DNA of 64,000 nt from Zhouia amylolytica. GTDB taxonomy: Bacteria; Bacteroidota; Bacteroidia; Flavobacteriales; Flavobacteriaceae. A program made the translations under genes and the position numbers. The stretch covers positions 1 through 64,000 of the forward strand of contig NZ_FPAG01000004.1 in NCBI RefSeq assembly GCF_900116365.1, read 5' to 3'. Shown here piece by piece: positions 56,161-64,000 of the stretch; the stretch's first letter is position 1; each line of letters opens with the position of its first letter. The notes below the pieces were generated by a model, which searched no databases, was not told where the DNA came from, and saw only the letters and a list, made by a program, of their open reading frames with translations.

Positions 56161-57291
56161 TTACTTCATAATGATTTTGTTTTCTATTTTTTCAAATTTT
56201 GCTTCATTCGTATTTTCTATGGTTAAAAGAATATTTTCCAAATCTTGATGTTTGTTAAAAACTCCGTTAAATCGAATTTCACCAGCTTCTGCATTTTCAA
56301 TTTCAATGTCGACATCATACCATCGGGATAATTGAAGCATGATTTCATGAAGTGTTTTATTTTTAAAGCTAAATAACCCTTCTTTCCACGAAATTGCATC
56401 GTTTACATCCACGGCCGTAATTTTAATAGTGTTGGTAACTGTATTAAATTTAGATTGATTTCCGGGGGTTAATTTTCTTGTCGTTCCTTTATTCTCAATG
56501 CTAACCGACCCCTCAACCAGCGTAGTGGCAATATAGGAGTCACTTTTATAGGCTTTGACATTAAATTCCGTTCCCAGCACTTTTACGTTTTGCTCTTGAG
56601 ATTTAACCATAAAATCTGCACCCTGATGTTGAGTGCTTGGAGATACATCAAAATAGGCTTCTCCATAAATTAACTCAACCATTCTGGTATTACCTTTGGT
56701 AAAAGTTACAGGGTACTTAATCTTAGATTCTGAGTTCAACCAAACTTGAGTGCCGTCTGAAAGTGTTATAAAGAACTGCCCGCCTCTGGGAATTGTTAAT
56801 GTATTGTATTTTATTTCAGATGTTTTGTTGTCTGAAGTATCATATGTTAACTCTTTGCCATTACTGGTAAGGTGCTTATTGGTATATGATTTACCCGCCT
56901 CTAAAGGTATTTCACTTCCGTCCTCAAGGGTTAAAACAGCCTTGTCAGTTCCGATTTCAATTTTCTTTTCAGTGGCCACTACCGGAACTGATAGTTCTGG
57001 ATCATCTTGTTTGCTTATGAAAGGAAGTGAAATTAAAACGGTAATAGCTGCAGCTATAGCAGCAACCCTAAGTGGCGTAAACAATGCTTTTTTTCGACGA
57101 AGTTTTGGTACCAGGTTCTTATAGGCTACTTCTACATCGATCCCATCTAGTGATTTCCCATAGTTTTTAATCACATTTTTATAATACTGCCTGTGTATTT
57201 CAGATTCTGCGTACCACTCATCAAAGAGAATTTGCTCCTTTTCGGTGAGTTCGTTATTTATTTTTTTTAGAATGAGCTTAAACTCCATCAA
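56161..57291 (-). CDS. FecR-family anti-sigma factor
   Basis: A 376-residue protein with a cytoplasmic N-terminus (FDEWYAESEIHRQYY), one membrane helix (~75-95: FTPLRVAAIAAAITVLISLPF), and the FecR domain (TIPRGGQFFITLSDGTQVWLNSESKIKYP, VKVLGTEFNVKAY). The C-terminus (LHEIMLQLSRWYDVDIEIE) is the STN-like contact domain. It transmits the SusC signal to the sigma factor encoded 105 bases upstream. Confidence 0.94.
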   Translation of the reverse strand: MMEFKLILKKINNELTEKEQILFDEWYAESEIHRQYYKNVIKNYGKSLDGIDVEVAYKNLVPKLRRKKALFTPLRVAAIAAAITVLISLPFISKQDDPELSVPVVATEKKIEIGTDKAVLTLEDGSEIPLEAGKSYTNKHLTSNGKELTYDTSDNKTSEIKYNTLTIPRGGQFFITLSDGTQVWLNSESKIKYPVTFTKGNTRMVELIYGEAYFDVSPSTQHQGADFMVKSQEQNVKVLGTEFNVKAYKSDSYIATTLVEGSVSIENKGTTRKLTPGNQSKFNTVTNTIKITAVDVNDAISWKEGLFSFKNKTLHEIMLQLSRWYDVDIEIENAEAGEIRFNGVFNKHQDLENILLTIENTNEAKFEKIENKIIMK

Positions 57292-57396
57292 TGCCTTTTT
57301 TAAAAACTATTTACTCATATGACAATAGAATGGCAATAAAGGGTGACAAAAAATAAAGAAAATTTAAAAATAATGTGAAAATATTGATTCTTGCGC

Positions 57397-57963
57397 TTAT
57401 TGAAAGTGCTGTAAGAAAAGAAATAAAAGCGGACTCAAAGATGCCGATATCTTGATCTTCGCTCGCTTTAGTTGCGTTTTTACCGTATTAACAGATACGC
57501 CCATTTCCTCTGCAATTTCACTGTATTTGTAATTGCTGATAAAACGTAAACGAACAATTTCCTGCATTTTTACCGGTAGTTCGGTTATGATCTTTTGAAG
57601 TTGATTCTGAATGATTTGTTTATCCGATTGCGAAAAGGATTCCAAATCGTGATTACTGATTAAAACCGTATTGAGATCAAGCAGGTGTAATGAATCTTGA
57701 ATTTTTATTGACTTTAGATAGTTAAGACATTTGTTGCGAACCATTACGTATAAATAAGACTTTAAAGAATCTCTTATTTGCAATGATTCGGCTTGCTCCC
57801 ATAAATAGATGAACACCTCCTGAACAATATCTTCGCTGGCGTTTTTGTCAAAAAGATATCCATTGGCATAAACAACTAACTCAGCATAAAGATCACTGAA
57901 GAGTTTTTTAAAAACCTTCTGATTCTTATTCTTTATCTCGGCTAAAATGAATCGTTGGTTCAA
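57397..57963 (-). CDS. ECF sigma factor (FecI-like)
   Basis: A 188-residue sigma factor. Region 2: FKKLFSDLYAELVVYANGYLFDKNASEDIVQEVFIYLWE; region 4: ITELPVKMQEIVRLRFISNYKYSEIAEEMGVSVNTVKTQLKRAK. It is the first gene of the minus-strand operon (sigma, anti-sigma, SusC, SusD, HglS, ALDH7). It likely activates this operon and perhaps the divergent one. Confidence 0.94.
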   Translation of the reverse strand: MNQRFILAEIKNKNQKVFKKLFSDLYAELVVYANGYLFDKNASEDIVQEVFIYLWEQAESLQIRDSLKSYLYVMVRNKCLNYLKSIKIQDSLHLLDLNTVLISNHDLESFSQSDKQIIQNQLQKIITELPVKMQEIVRLRFISNYKYSEIAEEMGVSVNTVKTQLKRAKIKISASLSPLLFLFLQHFQ

Positions 57964-58022
57964 GGAAATAGCTAATATGGTTGATTACTATTAATTTCTC
58001 AAAACTTAGGCTGGGTTATTCG

Positions 58023-58030
58023 CAAATATA
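58023..58030 (-). promoter_or_regulatory. Candidate promoter of the sigma-factor operon
   Basis: On the minus strand this reads TATATTTG, the flavobacterial -7 motif; a TTG lies 24 bases upstream (complement of 58055-58057), slightly far from the usual spacing. Confidence 0.4.
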
Positions 58031-58059
58031 TTTTTTTTTATGTAATTATCTACTCAAAG

Positions 58060-58088
58060 TTGAAAATTCGTTTTTTTTTGTACTTTAG
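58060..58088 (+). promoter_or_regulatory. Candidate promoter of the glucosidase/kinase operon
   Basis: TTG (58060-58062), an 18-base spacer and TACTTTAG (58081-58088) fit the flavobacterial TTG-N17-23-TAnnTTTG promoter. The -33 element nearly touches that of the divergent sigma operon. Confidence 0.55.
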
Positions 58089-58102
58089 CTGCGTCCAACA
58101 CG

Positions 58103-58168
58103 ACAACAAGTTTCTTTGTTGTTACTTCACAATGATTTTTCTTTAAAAAAAGAAGAGTGATCTTCTTT
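58103..58168 (+). promoter_or_regulatory. Two hairpins in the 5' leader of the glucosidase operon
   Basis: First ACAACAA/TTGTTGT (58103-58122), then AAAGAAGA-GTGA-TCTTCTTT (58149-58168) with a GNRA-type tetraloop. They fall between the predicted promoter and the start codon and could control mRNA stability or translation. Confidence 0.4.
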
Positions 58169-58202
58169 AAAATTCTATTTACAACAATAGAAATATAGTT
58201 TT

Positions 58203-60233
58203 ATGATGAAGAAAAATAAAGTAATTGCGCTTACGTGCTGTTTACTGACTTTTATTGCATGTAAACAAAAGGATGAGGTGAATGTAAAGCCTGAGTTTAC
58301 CTATCTTTATGAAGCCAGTAATACGTTAAACTACAAGGGAGTGCCGGAACATAAAGTCGATAGAAACATGTTAATGTTTTCAGATCAGGGAGCATGGTTT
58401 TCATATGGACTTCGGAACAACTCGGATGATTATGGAGGGTTTACAGGACCGTTTTTGATGACCCAGGAAAATGGGGTGTGGATTGGCCCATCCCTATCCA
58501 GAATTGATTTGTTAAATGAAAAAAACATATCACTTGTAGATTGGAATCAAGATCTGATAGACCAAAGTAGCTACCACAGCCATTTAGAACAAACGTACGA
58601 AAATGAAAACTTAAGAGTGCAGCAAGAACTGGTGTTTGTTTCTGCTCATACAGCCCTTCAAAGAACACGGGTTACAAATCTCTCTAACCAGGAGATTGAT
58701 CTTGGTTTCAGGTTGAATTCAAATTTATTTGAAGATTTGGGGATTCATTTGGAGAGAGAGGCGGAATATGTGAAGATTACCTCCGACAGAACAGATGCTA
58801 TAGGATATGTTGGCATTGTATCAGACAATAGTAAAATAAGGGTTGAAGATTCCCTTTCTTTTGAAGTTTATCAAAAACCGATGTTGTTAAAATCCAGAGA
58901 AACCAAAGAGGTGTTAGTGTCACAGACGTTTATATTCCCTGGTTACAGCTGGAGTAAAGAACAGTCTACAATAAAAGAAGTTAATTTTGATGAGCTTCTT
59001 CTGAAAAGAATGTTAGAGAAAGAAAATCAATTGGAAAAATTGATTAGCAGACAACAAAAAGCCTTCAAAAATCAACAGTATGAGATCCTCCTTGCTAAGA
59101 CGTTGCTGACCTTGCAAAATAATTGGCGTGTTCCTGCCGGAGAATTGAAACATGCAGGTTTATTTCCCAGCTACCATTATAAATGGTTTCATGGATTTTG
59201 GTCGTGGGACTCATGGAAACATGCTGTCGGAATAGCCATGTACGATCCTCAATTGGCAAAAGATCAGGTGAGAGCGATGTTTGATTTCCAATCGGATGAT
59301 GGATTTATTGTAGACTGTGTTTACAGAGATACCACGATCGAAGCTCACAATTACCGAGACACCAAACCTCCTTTGGCCGCCTGGTCTGTAGCTAGCATAG
59401 TTCGACGCACCAACGATACAAGTTTTGCAAAAGAGATGTACCCTAAGTTAAAAAAGTATCATTATTGGTGGTATCAAAAAAGAGATCACGATCAGGATGG
59501 GCTTTGTGAATATGGGTCAACCGATGGAACATTAATAGCAGCAAAATGGGAAAGCGGGATGGACAATGCCATCCGGTTTGACGATTCAAAAATTCTGAAA
59601 AATGATGATGGAGCGTACTCCCTCGATCAGGAAAGTGTTGACTTAAATGCTTACCTCTACGCAGATAAAAAATTTCTGGCCTATCTTGCTAATATTACCA
59701 ATAATGAAGCTGATTTAAAAACCTTTTTGTCAGAAGCTAAAGCACTCAAAGTTAAAATTCAAGATCAGTTTTACAGCCGTGAAGATGGCTGGTTTTATGA
59801 TACATCATTAGATGGTGAAAGTTTTATCAAGGGAGAAGGAAGTGAAGGTTGGATTCCGCTATGGGCAGGTGTTGCTAAACAAGAACAAGCCGATAAAGTG
59901 AGAGATCGGATGATGGATCCATCGAAGTTTTACACCAAAGTCCCTTTTCAAACAATGTCTAAAGATCATTCAAAGTTTGATCCGATGAACGGTTATTGGA
60001 GAGGGCCCAATTGGATAGATCAGGCATACTTCGGAATTGAAGGGTTAAGAATGTATGGGTATGAGGAAGAAGCCAATAAAGCCACAGAGCAAGTTCTAAA
60101 AGGAGCCGAAGGACTGCTGGGAAAAGGAGCTTCGATCAGAGAGAATTATCATCCAATTACCGGGAAAGGGCTGAATGCGCAGAATTTCAGCTGGAGTGCA
60201 GCCCATATTATAATGATGTTAACCGAAGAGTAG
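58203..60233 (+). CDS. GH63/MGH1-like glucosidase lipoprotein
   Basis: A 676-residue lipoprotein (lipobox TFIAC at about Cys20). The C-terminal two thirds is an (alpha/alpha)6 barrel of the GH63/GH37-like type: KWFHGFWSWDSWKHAVGIA, FDFQSDDGFIVDC, KWESGMDNAIRF and YWRGPNWIDQAYFGIEG. By analogy with trehalase and GH63, the general acid is the Asp of ESGMD (Asp454) and the base a late Glu in RENYHP (about Glu647). GH63 includes enzymes cutting alpha-1,2-linked glucose, which fits removal of glucose from Glc(alpha1-2)Gal-hydroxylysine. Trehalose or other glucosides remain possible. The gene starts the plus-strand operon; its stop abuts the next gene. Confidence 0.85.
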   Translation: MMKKNKVIALTCCLLTFIACKQKDEVNVKPEFTYLYEASNTLNYKGVPEHKVDRNMLMFSDQGAWFSYGLRNNSDDYGGFTGPFLMTQENGVWIGPSLSRIDLLNEKNISLVDWNQDLIDQSSYHSHLEQTYENENLRVQQELVFVSAHTALQRTRVTNLSNQEIDLGFRLNSNLFEDLGIHLEREAEYVKITSDRTDAIGYVGIVSDNSKIRVEDSLSFEVYQKPMLLKSRETKEVLVSQTFIFPGYSWSKEQSTIKEVNFDELLLKRMLEKENQLEKLISRQQKAFKNQQYEILLAKTLLTLQNNWRVPAGELKHAGLFPSYHYKWFHGFWSWDSWKHAVGIAMYDPQLAKDQVRAMFDFQSDDGFIVDCVYRDTTIEAHNYRDTKPPLAAWSVASIVRRTNDTSFAKEMYPKLKKYHYWWYQKRDHDQDGLCEYGSTDGTLIAAKWESGMDNAIRFDDSKILKNDDGAYSLDQESVDLNAYLYADKKFLAYLANITNNEADLKTFLSEAKALKVKIQDQFYSREDGWFYDTSLDGESFIKGEGSEGWIPLWAGVAKQEQADKVRDRMMDPSKFYTKVPFQTMSKDHSKFDPMNGYWRGPNWIDQAYFGIEGLRMYGYEEEANKATEQVLKGAEGLLGKGASIRENYHPITGKGLNAQNFSWSAAHIIMMLTEE

Positions 60234-60253
60234 TGATTATAAATAATAGATTC

Positions 60254-63200
60254 ATGATCAATATGGATTATAACAAAATAGAAATAACCGCCACGGAAGC
60301 TGAAACTATTATAAAGGAACGTTTTCAAATTAATGGTAAGGCAAAACGGTTACCGGGAGAAATTGACTTCAATTTTAAAATCGATGATCAAAATGGAAAA
60401 TCCTTCATTTTAAAGGTATCAAGACCTGAAGAAAATATAGACTATTTAAATTTTCAACAACAATTATTAGAACACCTTGCACATGCTAAAAAATCTTTGA
60501 TTGCTCCAAAAGTAATTAAAGATATAGAAGGTGAAGGGATCTCCGAAATAACAGATCATCATGGAAATAAAAGAAAAGTTAGATTGTTAACCTGGATTTC
60601 AGGAAGAGTTTGGAGCTCTGTAAATCCAAAATCAAATGAACTTTTATATAGCCTCGGTGAAGAATGTGGAAAATTGACTCAGGAACTTTGTGATTTCGAT
60701 CATTCATATGCGAATCGAAAATTTGAATGGGATGTAGCACAATCATTATGGACAGAAAACTACCTTTTATATTTTGGGGAAAAAGAGAGGGAAGTTCTGG
60801 AGTACTATCAAAAAAGGTTTAAAGACCTCCAGGGTGTCTACTCCCAATTGAGAAAAACTATAGTTCATAACGATGCCAATGATAATAATGTGATCGTTTC
60901 AGAAGATTTACAAAACCCAAAGGTGATTTCATGTATCGATTATGGAGATGCTGTTTATACGCAGTCAATTAACGATCTTGCCATTGCATCGGCTTATGCC
61001 ATAATGAATTGTAATAATCCTCTGCAAGCGGTTTTGCCAATTATTTCCGGATATCACAAATCATTTAAGTTAGAACCAGAGGAGTTAAAAGTACTATATG
61101 TGGCTATCGGGATGCGACTTGTAATATCGGTTACCAAATCAGCCATCAATAAAATTAAAGAACCTGAAAATGAATATTTGTTGATCAGTGAAAAACCAGC
61201 TTGGGATTTACTTCATAAATGGTATGATGTAAGTGAAGATTTTGCACATTACAGTTTTAGAGAGGCATGTGGTTATGCACCCCATCCAATGGCGTCCAAA
61301 TTTATGGATTGGACAGAGAATCAACAGTTAACAATTGAAGCTTTGTTTCCTACAGAGGCATCCAGGATCATTTACCCTATAGACCTTAGTGTTTCCAGTA
61401 CCTTTCTCGGTCACGAAAAAGATTATGAGGATCAGGATTACTTTAAATTTAAGCTAAATCAAATTCAAAAACGAAATCCGGGAACATTAATTGCCGGTGG
61501 GTACATGGAACCCCGACCATTTTATACAAGTAATATGTATGAAAGAGAAGGAAACCTTGGAATAGAGTATAGAACCATCCACCTGGGAATTGATTTTTGG
61601 TTACCTGCAAATACTCCGGTACATGCATTTATGGAGGGAGAGGTGTATTCAGTAACTGAAGATAAAGGAGAAAAAGGTTATGGCGGATTGGTTATTCTAA
61701 AACATCGTGCCGATGATTTCGAATTCTTTACGCTTTATGGTCATTTATCGATAGAAAGTATCCGGCATCTTAAAGAAAGGAGCATAGTAAATTGTGGTGA
61801 TCTTATTGGAAAATTAGGAGAACATAATGAGAACGGAGGATGGGTTCCCCATCTGCATTTTCAGGTAATGTTATCAATGCTGGACTATAAAAATGACTTT
61901 CCAGGAGTAACATTTCATAGTGAACTTCCTGTCTGGAGAAGCCTTTGTCCTGATCCAAATGCGTTATTCAAAAGAAACGGATTAAATCCTCAAATGAAAA
62001 TTCCGGATCATCAGATTATCGCCTACCGAAAGCAACATCTCGGTAAAAGTTTGAGTTTACAGTATGACATACCAATAAAAATGGTGCGCGGTAAGGGTCA
62101 GTATTTAATAGATCAATTTGGTAAAAAATACCTCGACACGGTAAATAATGTAGCTCATGTAGGTCACGAGCATGCTCAAGTGGTTCAGGCAGGGCAAGAT
62201 CAAATGGGACTCATCAATACCAACTCCAGATACCTTCATGAAAATATAAATGAGCTTGCCAGGGAAATTATCGAAACCCTACCTCCCGAATTAAGTGTAT
62301 TGCATTTTGTCAATTCAGGGAGTGAAGCAAATGAATTGGCACTTAGAATGATGAAAGCAGCAACTGGAGCTAAAGATGTTATTGCTTCAGAAGTAGGATA
62401 TCACGGAAACTCCAACGCATGTATAGATATCAGCTCTTATAAATTTGATGGTAAAGGAGGACAGGGAGCGCCAGAGCACACTCATATTTTTCCATTACCG
62501 GATAAGTTCAGAGGAAAGTTTACCGGGACAAACACCGGACCATTATATGCTCTGGAAGTAAAGAAACTTATTGATAAAGTACATAAAAAGGGCAGAAATG
62601 TCGGAGCTTTAATTGTAGAACCTATTATCAGTTGCGGTGGACAAATTGAACTCCCTGAAGGATTTTTAAATCAGGCCTATGCTTATGTTAGAGAAGCAGG
62701 AGGGGTTTGTATTTCAGATGAAGTTCAGGTAGGCTGTGGTCGTGTGGGAAAATCCTTTTGGGGGTTTCAGCTATATAATGTTATTCCGGACATAGTAACT
62801 ATTGGAAAACCTTTGGGTAATGGACACCCCTTGGCAGCGGTAGCCTGTACTCAGGAAATCGCTGAAAAGTTCGCAAATGGTATGGAGTACTTTAATACGT
62901 TTGGTGGTAACCCCGTGTCTTGTGCTATAGGAGCCGCAGTTTTAAAGGTGGTGAAAGAGGAAAAATTACAACAGAATGCACTTCAGGTTGGAGAGTATCT
63001 TAAACAAGAACTTCGTCAACTTGCTCATGAGTTTCCAATTATTGGAGATGTTCGCGGTCAGGGTTTATTTCTGGGAATAGAATTCGTAGATAAAAAGCTA
63101 AAACCATTAAAAGCTCAAGCCGATTATGTTATAAACCGTATGAAAGACTATGGAATTCTAATGAGTACCGACGGCCCGGATAATAATGTTCTTAAAATAA

Positions 63201-63292
63201 AGCCTCCAATGGTCTTTACGGAAACCAACGCTTCTGAGTTGATTTTTTACCTCAGGAAAGTCCTTAAAGAAGATTTTATGAATGCTTATTAA
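60254..63292 (+). CDS. Three-domain fusion: sugar/amino-alcohol kinase, M23 peptidase, class III aminotransferase (phospho-lyase type)
   Basis: Start chosen at ATG 60254 (60263 also possible; a GTG at 60233 overlaps the previous stop). About 1012 residues, no signal peptide. Domain 1 (~1-370) is an aminoglycoside-phosphotransferase/hydroxylysine-kinase type kinase with catalytic loop HNDANDNN (His205-Asn212) and DYGD (Asp229-Asp232). Domain 2 (~430-560) is an M23 peptidase with zinc ligands HLGID (His443, Asp447) and HLHF (His533/His535). Domain 3 (~600-1012) is a class III PLP enzyme with [22 protein letters not shown] and Lys852 in [11 protein letters not shown]. Human relatives of domains 1 and 3 are hydroxylysine kinase and phosphohydroxylysine (or phosphoethanolamine) phospho-lyase. 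With the ALDH7 and HglS genes nearby, a hydroxylysine role is favoured over ethanolamine phosphate. Confidence 0.88.
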   Translation: MINMDYNKIEITATEAETIIKERFQINGKAKRLPGEIDFNFKIDDQNGKSFILKVSRPEENIDYLNFQQQLLEHLAHAKKSLIAPKVIKDIEGEGISEITDHHGNKRKVRLLTWISGRVWSSVNPKSNELLYSLGEECGKLTQELCDFDHSYANRKFEWDVAQSLWTENYLLYFGEKEREVLEYYQKRFKDLQGVYSQLRKTIVHNDANDNNVIVSEDLQNPKVISCIDYGDAVYTQSINDLAIASAYAIMNCNNPLQAVLPIISGYHKSFKLEPEELKVLYVAIGMRLVISVTKSAINKIKEPENEYLLISEKPAWDLLHKWYDVSEDFAHYSFREACGYAPHPMASKFMDWTENQQLTIEALFPTEASRIIYPIDLSVSSTFLGHEKDYEDQDYFKFKLNQIQKRNPGTLIAGGYMEPRPFYTSNMYEREGNLGIEYRTIHLGIDFWLPANTPVHAFMEGEVYSVTEDKGEKGYGGLVILKHRADDFEFFTLYGHLSIESIRHLKERSIVNCGDLIGKLGEHNENGGWVPHLHFQVMLSMLDYKNDFPGVTFHSELPVWRSLCPDPNALFKRNGLNPQMKIPDHQIIAYRKQHLGKSLSLQYDIPIKMVRGKGQYLIDQFGKKYLDTVNNVAHVGHEHAQVVQAGQDQMGLINTNSRYLHENINELAREIIETLPPELSVLHFVNSGSEANELALRMMKAATGAKDVIASEVGYHGNSNACIDISSYKFDGKGGQGAPEHTHIFPLPDKFRGKFTGTNTGPLYALEVKKLIDKVHKKGRNVGALIVEPIISCGGQIELPEGFLNQAYAYVREAGGVCISDEVQVGCGRVGKSFWGFQLYNVIPDIVTIGKPLGNGHPLAAVACTQEIAEKFANGMEYFNTFGGNPVSCAIGAAVLKVVKEEKLQQNALQVGEYLKQELRQLAHEFPIIGDVRGQGLFLGIEFVDKKLKPLKAQADYVINRMKDYGILMSTDGPDNNVLKIKPPMVFTETNASELIFYLRKVLKEDFMNAY

Positions 63293-63454
63293 TGATCAGG
63301 AGTTGTGTAAAGAGATGATGGTTCGACTTTGTGGTCAGGAGAACTAAAAATATTTGGCTTTATCAGTTCCGTGACAAAGGCGATCCATCTCATATTCGAT
63401 GGTTAAAAGATATGTATACAAATCCTAAAAAGTGTTTAATTTCAAAAGATTACA

Positions 63455-64000
63455 ATGAACAAAATATATATTGTTGCACTGTTAGCTTTTGCCATGACTG
63501 CTTGTCATAAGGAAAAGTTAGAAGAAGTGCCTGAGCAAACCAACCATTACAACCACAAGGTGTTTGAAGAGAATAAGTTACCTCCAAGAGCAACTTTTTT
63601 TGGTTTTGAAAATGCCGAGATAAATCAAATAGAACATTCTAAGAGGTATTTAAATTTAAATGGAGAGTGGAAATTTCACTATGTAAAGAACCCTCTGCAT
63701 CGACCCCTTACTTTTCAAAACATTCAATACGATGATAGCGATTGGGGAAAGGTTAAGGTGCCCGCAAATTGGGAAACAGAAGGATATGGAAATCCAATTT
63801 ATCTTGACGAACGCTATCCTTTCACTACCAATTGGCCGGACGCTCCAACCGATTATAATCCTGTTGGAACCTATAGAAATATGGTTGTTTTAGATCAGAA
63901 GATGCTGGATGAGGAAGTTATTTTACATTTTGCTGCGGCAAAATCAGCAATGTACTTGTATGTGAATGGAAAATATGTTGGATATTCTCAAGGAAGTAAG
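63455..64000 (+). CDS. GH2 beta-galactosidase lipoprotein, truncated by window end
   Basis: Only the first 182 codons are in the window. MNKIYIVALLAFAMTAC is a lipoprotein signal (Cys17). The rest is the GH2 sugar-binding domain: LNLNGEWKFHYVKNP, VPANWETEGYGNPIYLDERYPF, DYNPVGTYRN and LHFAAAKSAMYLYVNGKYVGYSQGSK, as in LacZ-type beta-galactosidases. The catalytic domain lies beyond 64000. It follows the fusion gene by 162 bases on the same strand; a beta-galactosidase is what would release hydroxylysine from Gal-beta-O-Hyl. Confidence 0.9.
   Translation, partial: MNKIYIVALLAFAMTACHKEKLEEVPEQTNHYNHKVFEENKLPPRATFFGFENAEINQIEHSKRYLNLNGEWKFHYVKNPLHRPLTFQNIQYDDSDWGKVKVPANWETEGYGNPIYLDERYPFTTNWPDAPTDYNPVGTYRNMVVLDQKMLDEEVILHFAAAKSAMYLYVNGKYVGYSQGSK

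Noticed and set aside
1-64000. tRNA, rRNA and insertion-sequence genes
   Set aside because: None was recognised when reading both strands; absence is judged by eye only and could miss a single tRNA.

Overview
The window looks like chromosome of a marine or host-glycan-degrading Flavobacteriaceae member (Bacteroidota). The evidence is three SusC/SusD outer-membrane uptake pairs, two FecI-type sigma/FecR anti-sigma pairs, a giant adhesin with a type IX secretion (type B) sorting domain followed by a PorP/SprF protein, many short lipoprotein signals (…SC-SSD…), flavobacterial promoter motifs (TTG-N18-TAnnTTTG type) and a low GC content. No rRNA, tRNA, CRISPR array, transposase or integrase gene was seen.

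Layout. 1-1.85 kb: intergenic repeats around one orphan lipoprotein. 1.85-11.4 kb: a minus-strand operon (Na+/solute symporter, DUF4434, AGE-family epimerase, GHL10-type hydrolase, FAD oxidoreductase, sulfatase) divergent from a LacI-type regulator, with a LacI-like palindrome between them. 11.4-12.6 kb: a dense repeat array. 12.8-24.5 kb: a surface-structure locus (unknown protein, phage-tail-collar protein, about 2300-residue T9SS adhesin, PorP/SprF, then a two-component system). 24.5-25.7 kb: another repeat array. 25.7-27.9 kb: NagX-like acyltransferase and a lipoprotein. 28.0-36.3 kb: sigma/anti-sigma, SusC/SusD and a purple-acid-phosphatase-like enzyme. 36.4-48.4 kb: a redox-flavoured SusCD locus (alcohol dehydrogenase, membrane LytTR regulator, MauG-like dihaem protein, beta-helix/cytochrome fusion, SusC, SusD, PKD lipoprotein, aldehyde dehydrogenase).

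48.5-64 kb is the most interesting region. A minus-strand operon (sigma, anti-sigma, SusC, SusD, HglS/DUF1338 2-oxoadipate dioxygenase, ALDH7-type aminoadipate-semialdehyde dehydrogenase) faces away from a plus-strand operon (GH63/MGH1-like glucosidase, a kinase-M23 peptidase-class III aminotransferase fusion, and a GH2 beta-galactosidase cut by the window end). Read together, these match each step expected for collagen-type Glc(alpha1-2)Gal(beta)-O-hydroxylysine: outer-membrane import, removal of glucose, removal of galactose, phosphorylation of 5-hydroxylysine, phospho-lyase conversion to aminoadipate semialdehyde, oxidation to aminoadipate, and oxidation of 2-oxoadipate to 2-hydroxyglutarate. 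The individual family calls are well supported; the pathway assignment is my inference.

The intergenic arrays are built from a small set of modules of fixed length (109, 153 and 104 bp structured elements, a 21-bp palindrome and a 40-bp hairpin) in a conserved order. They look like a propagating composite repeat family rather than genes.
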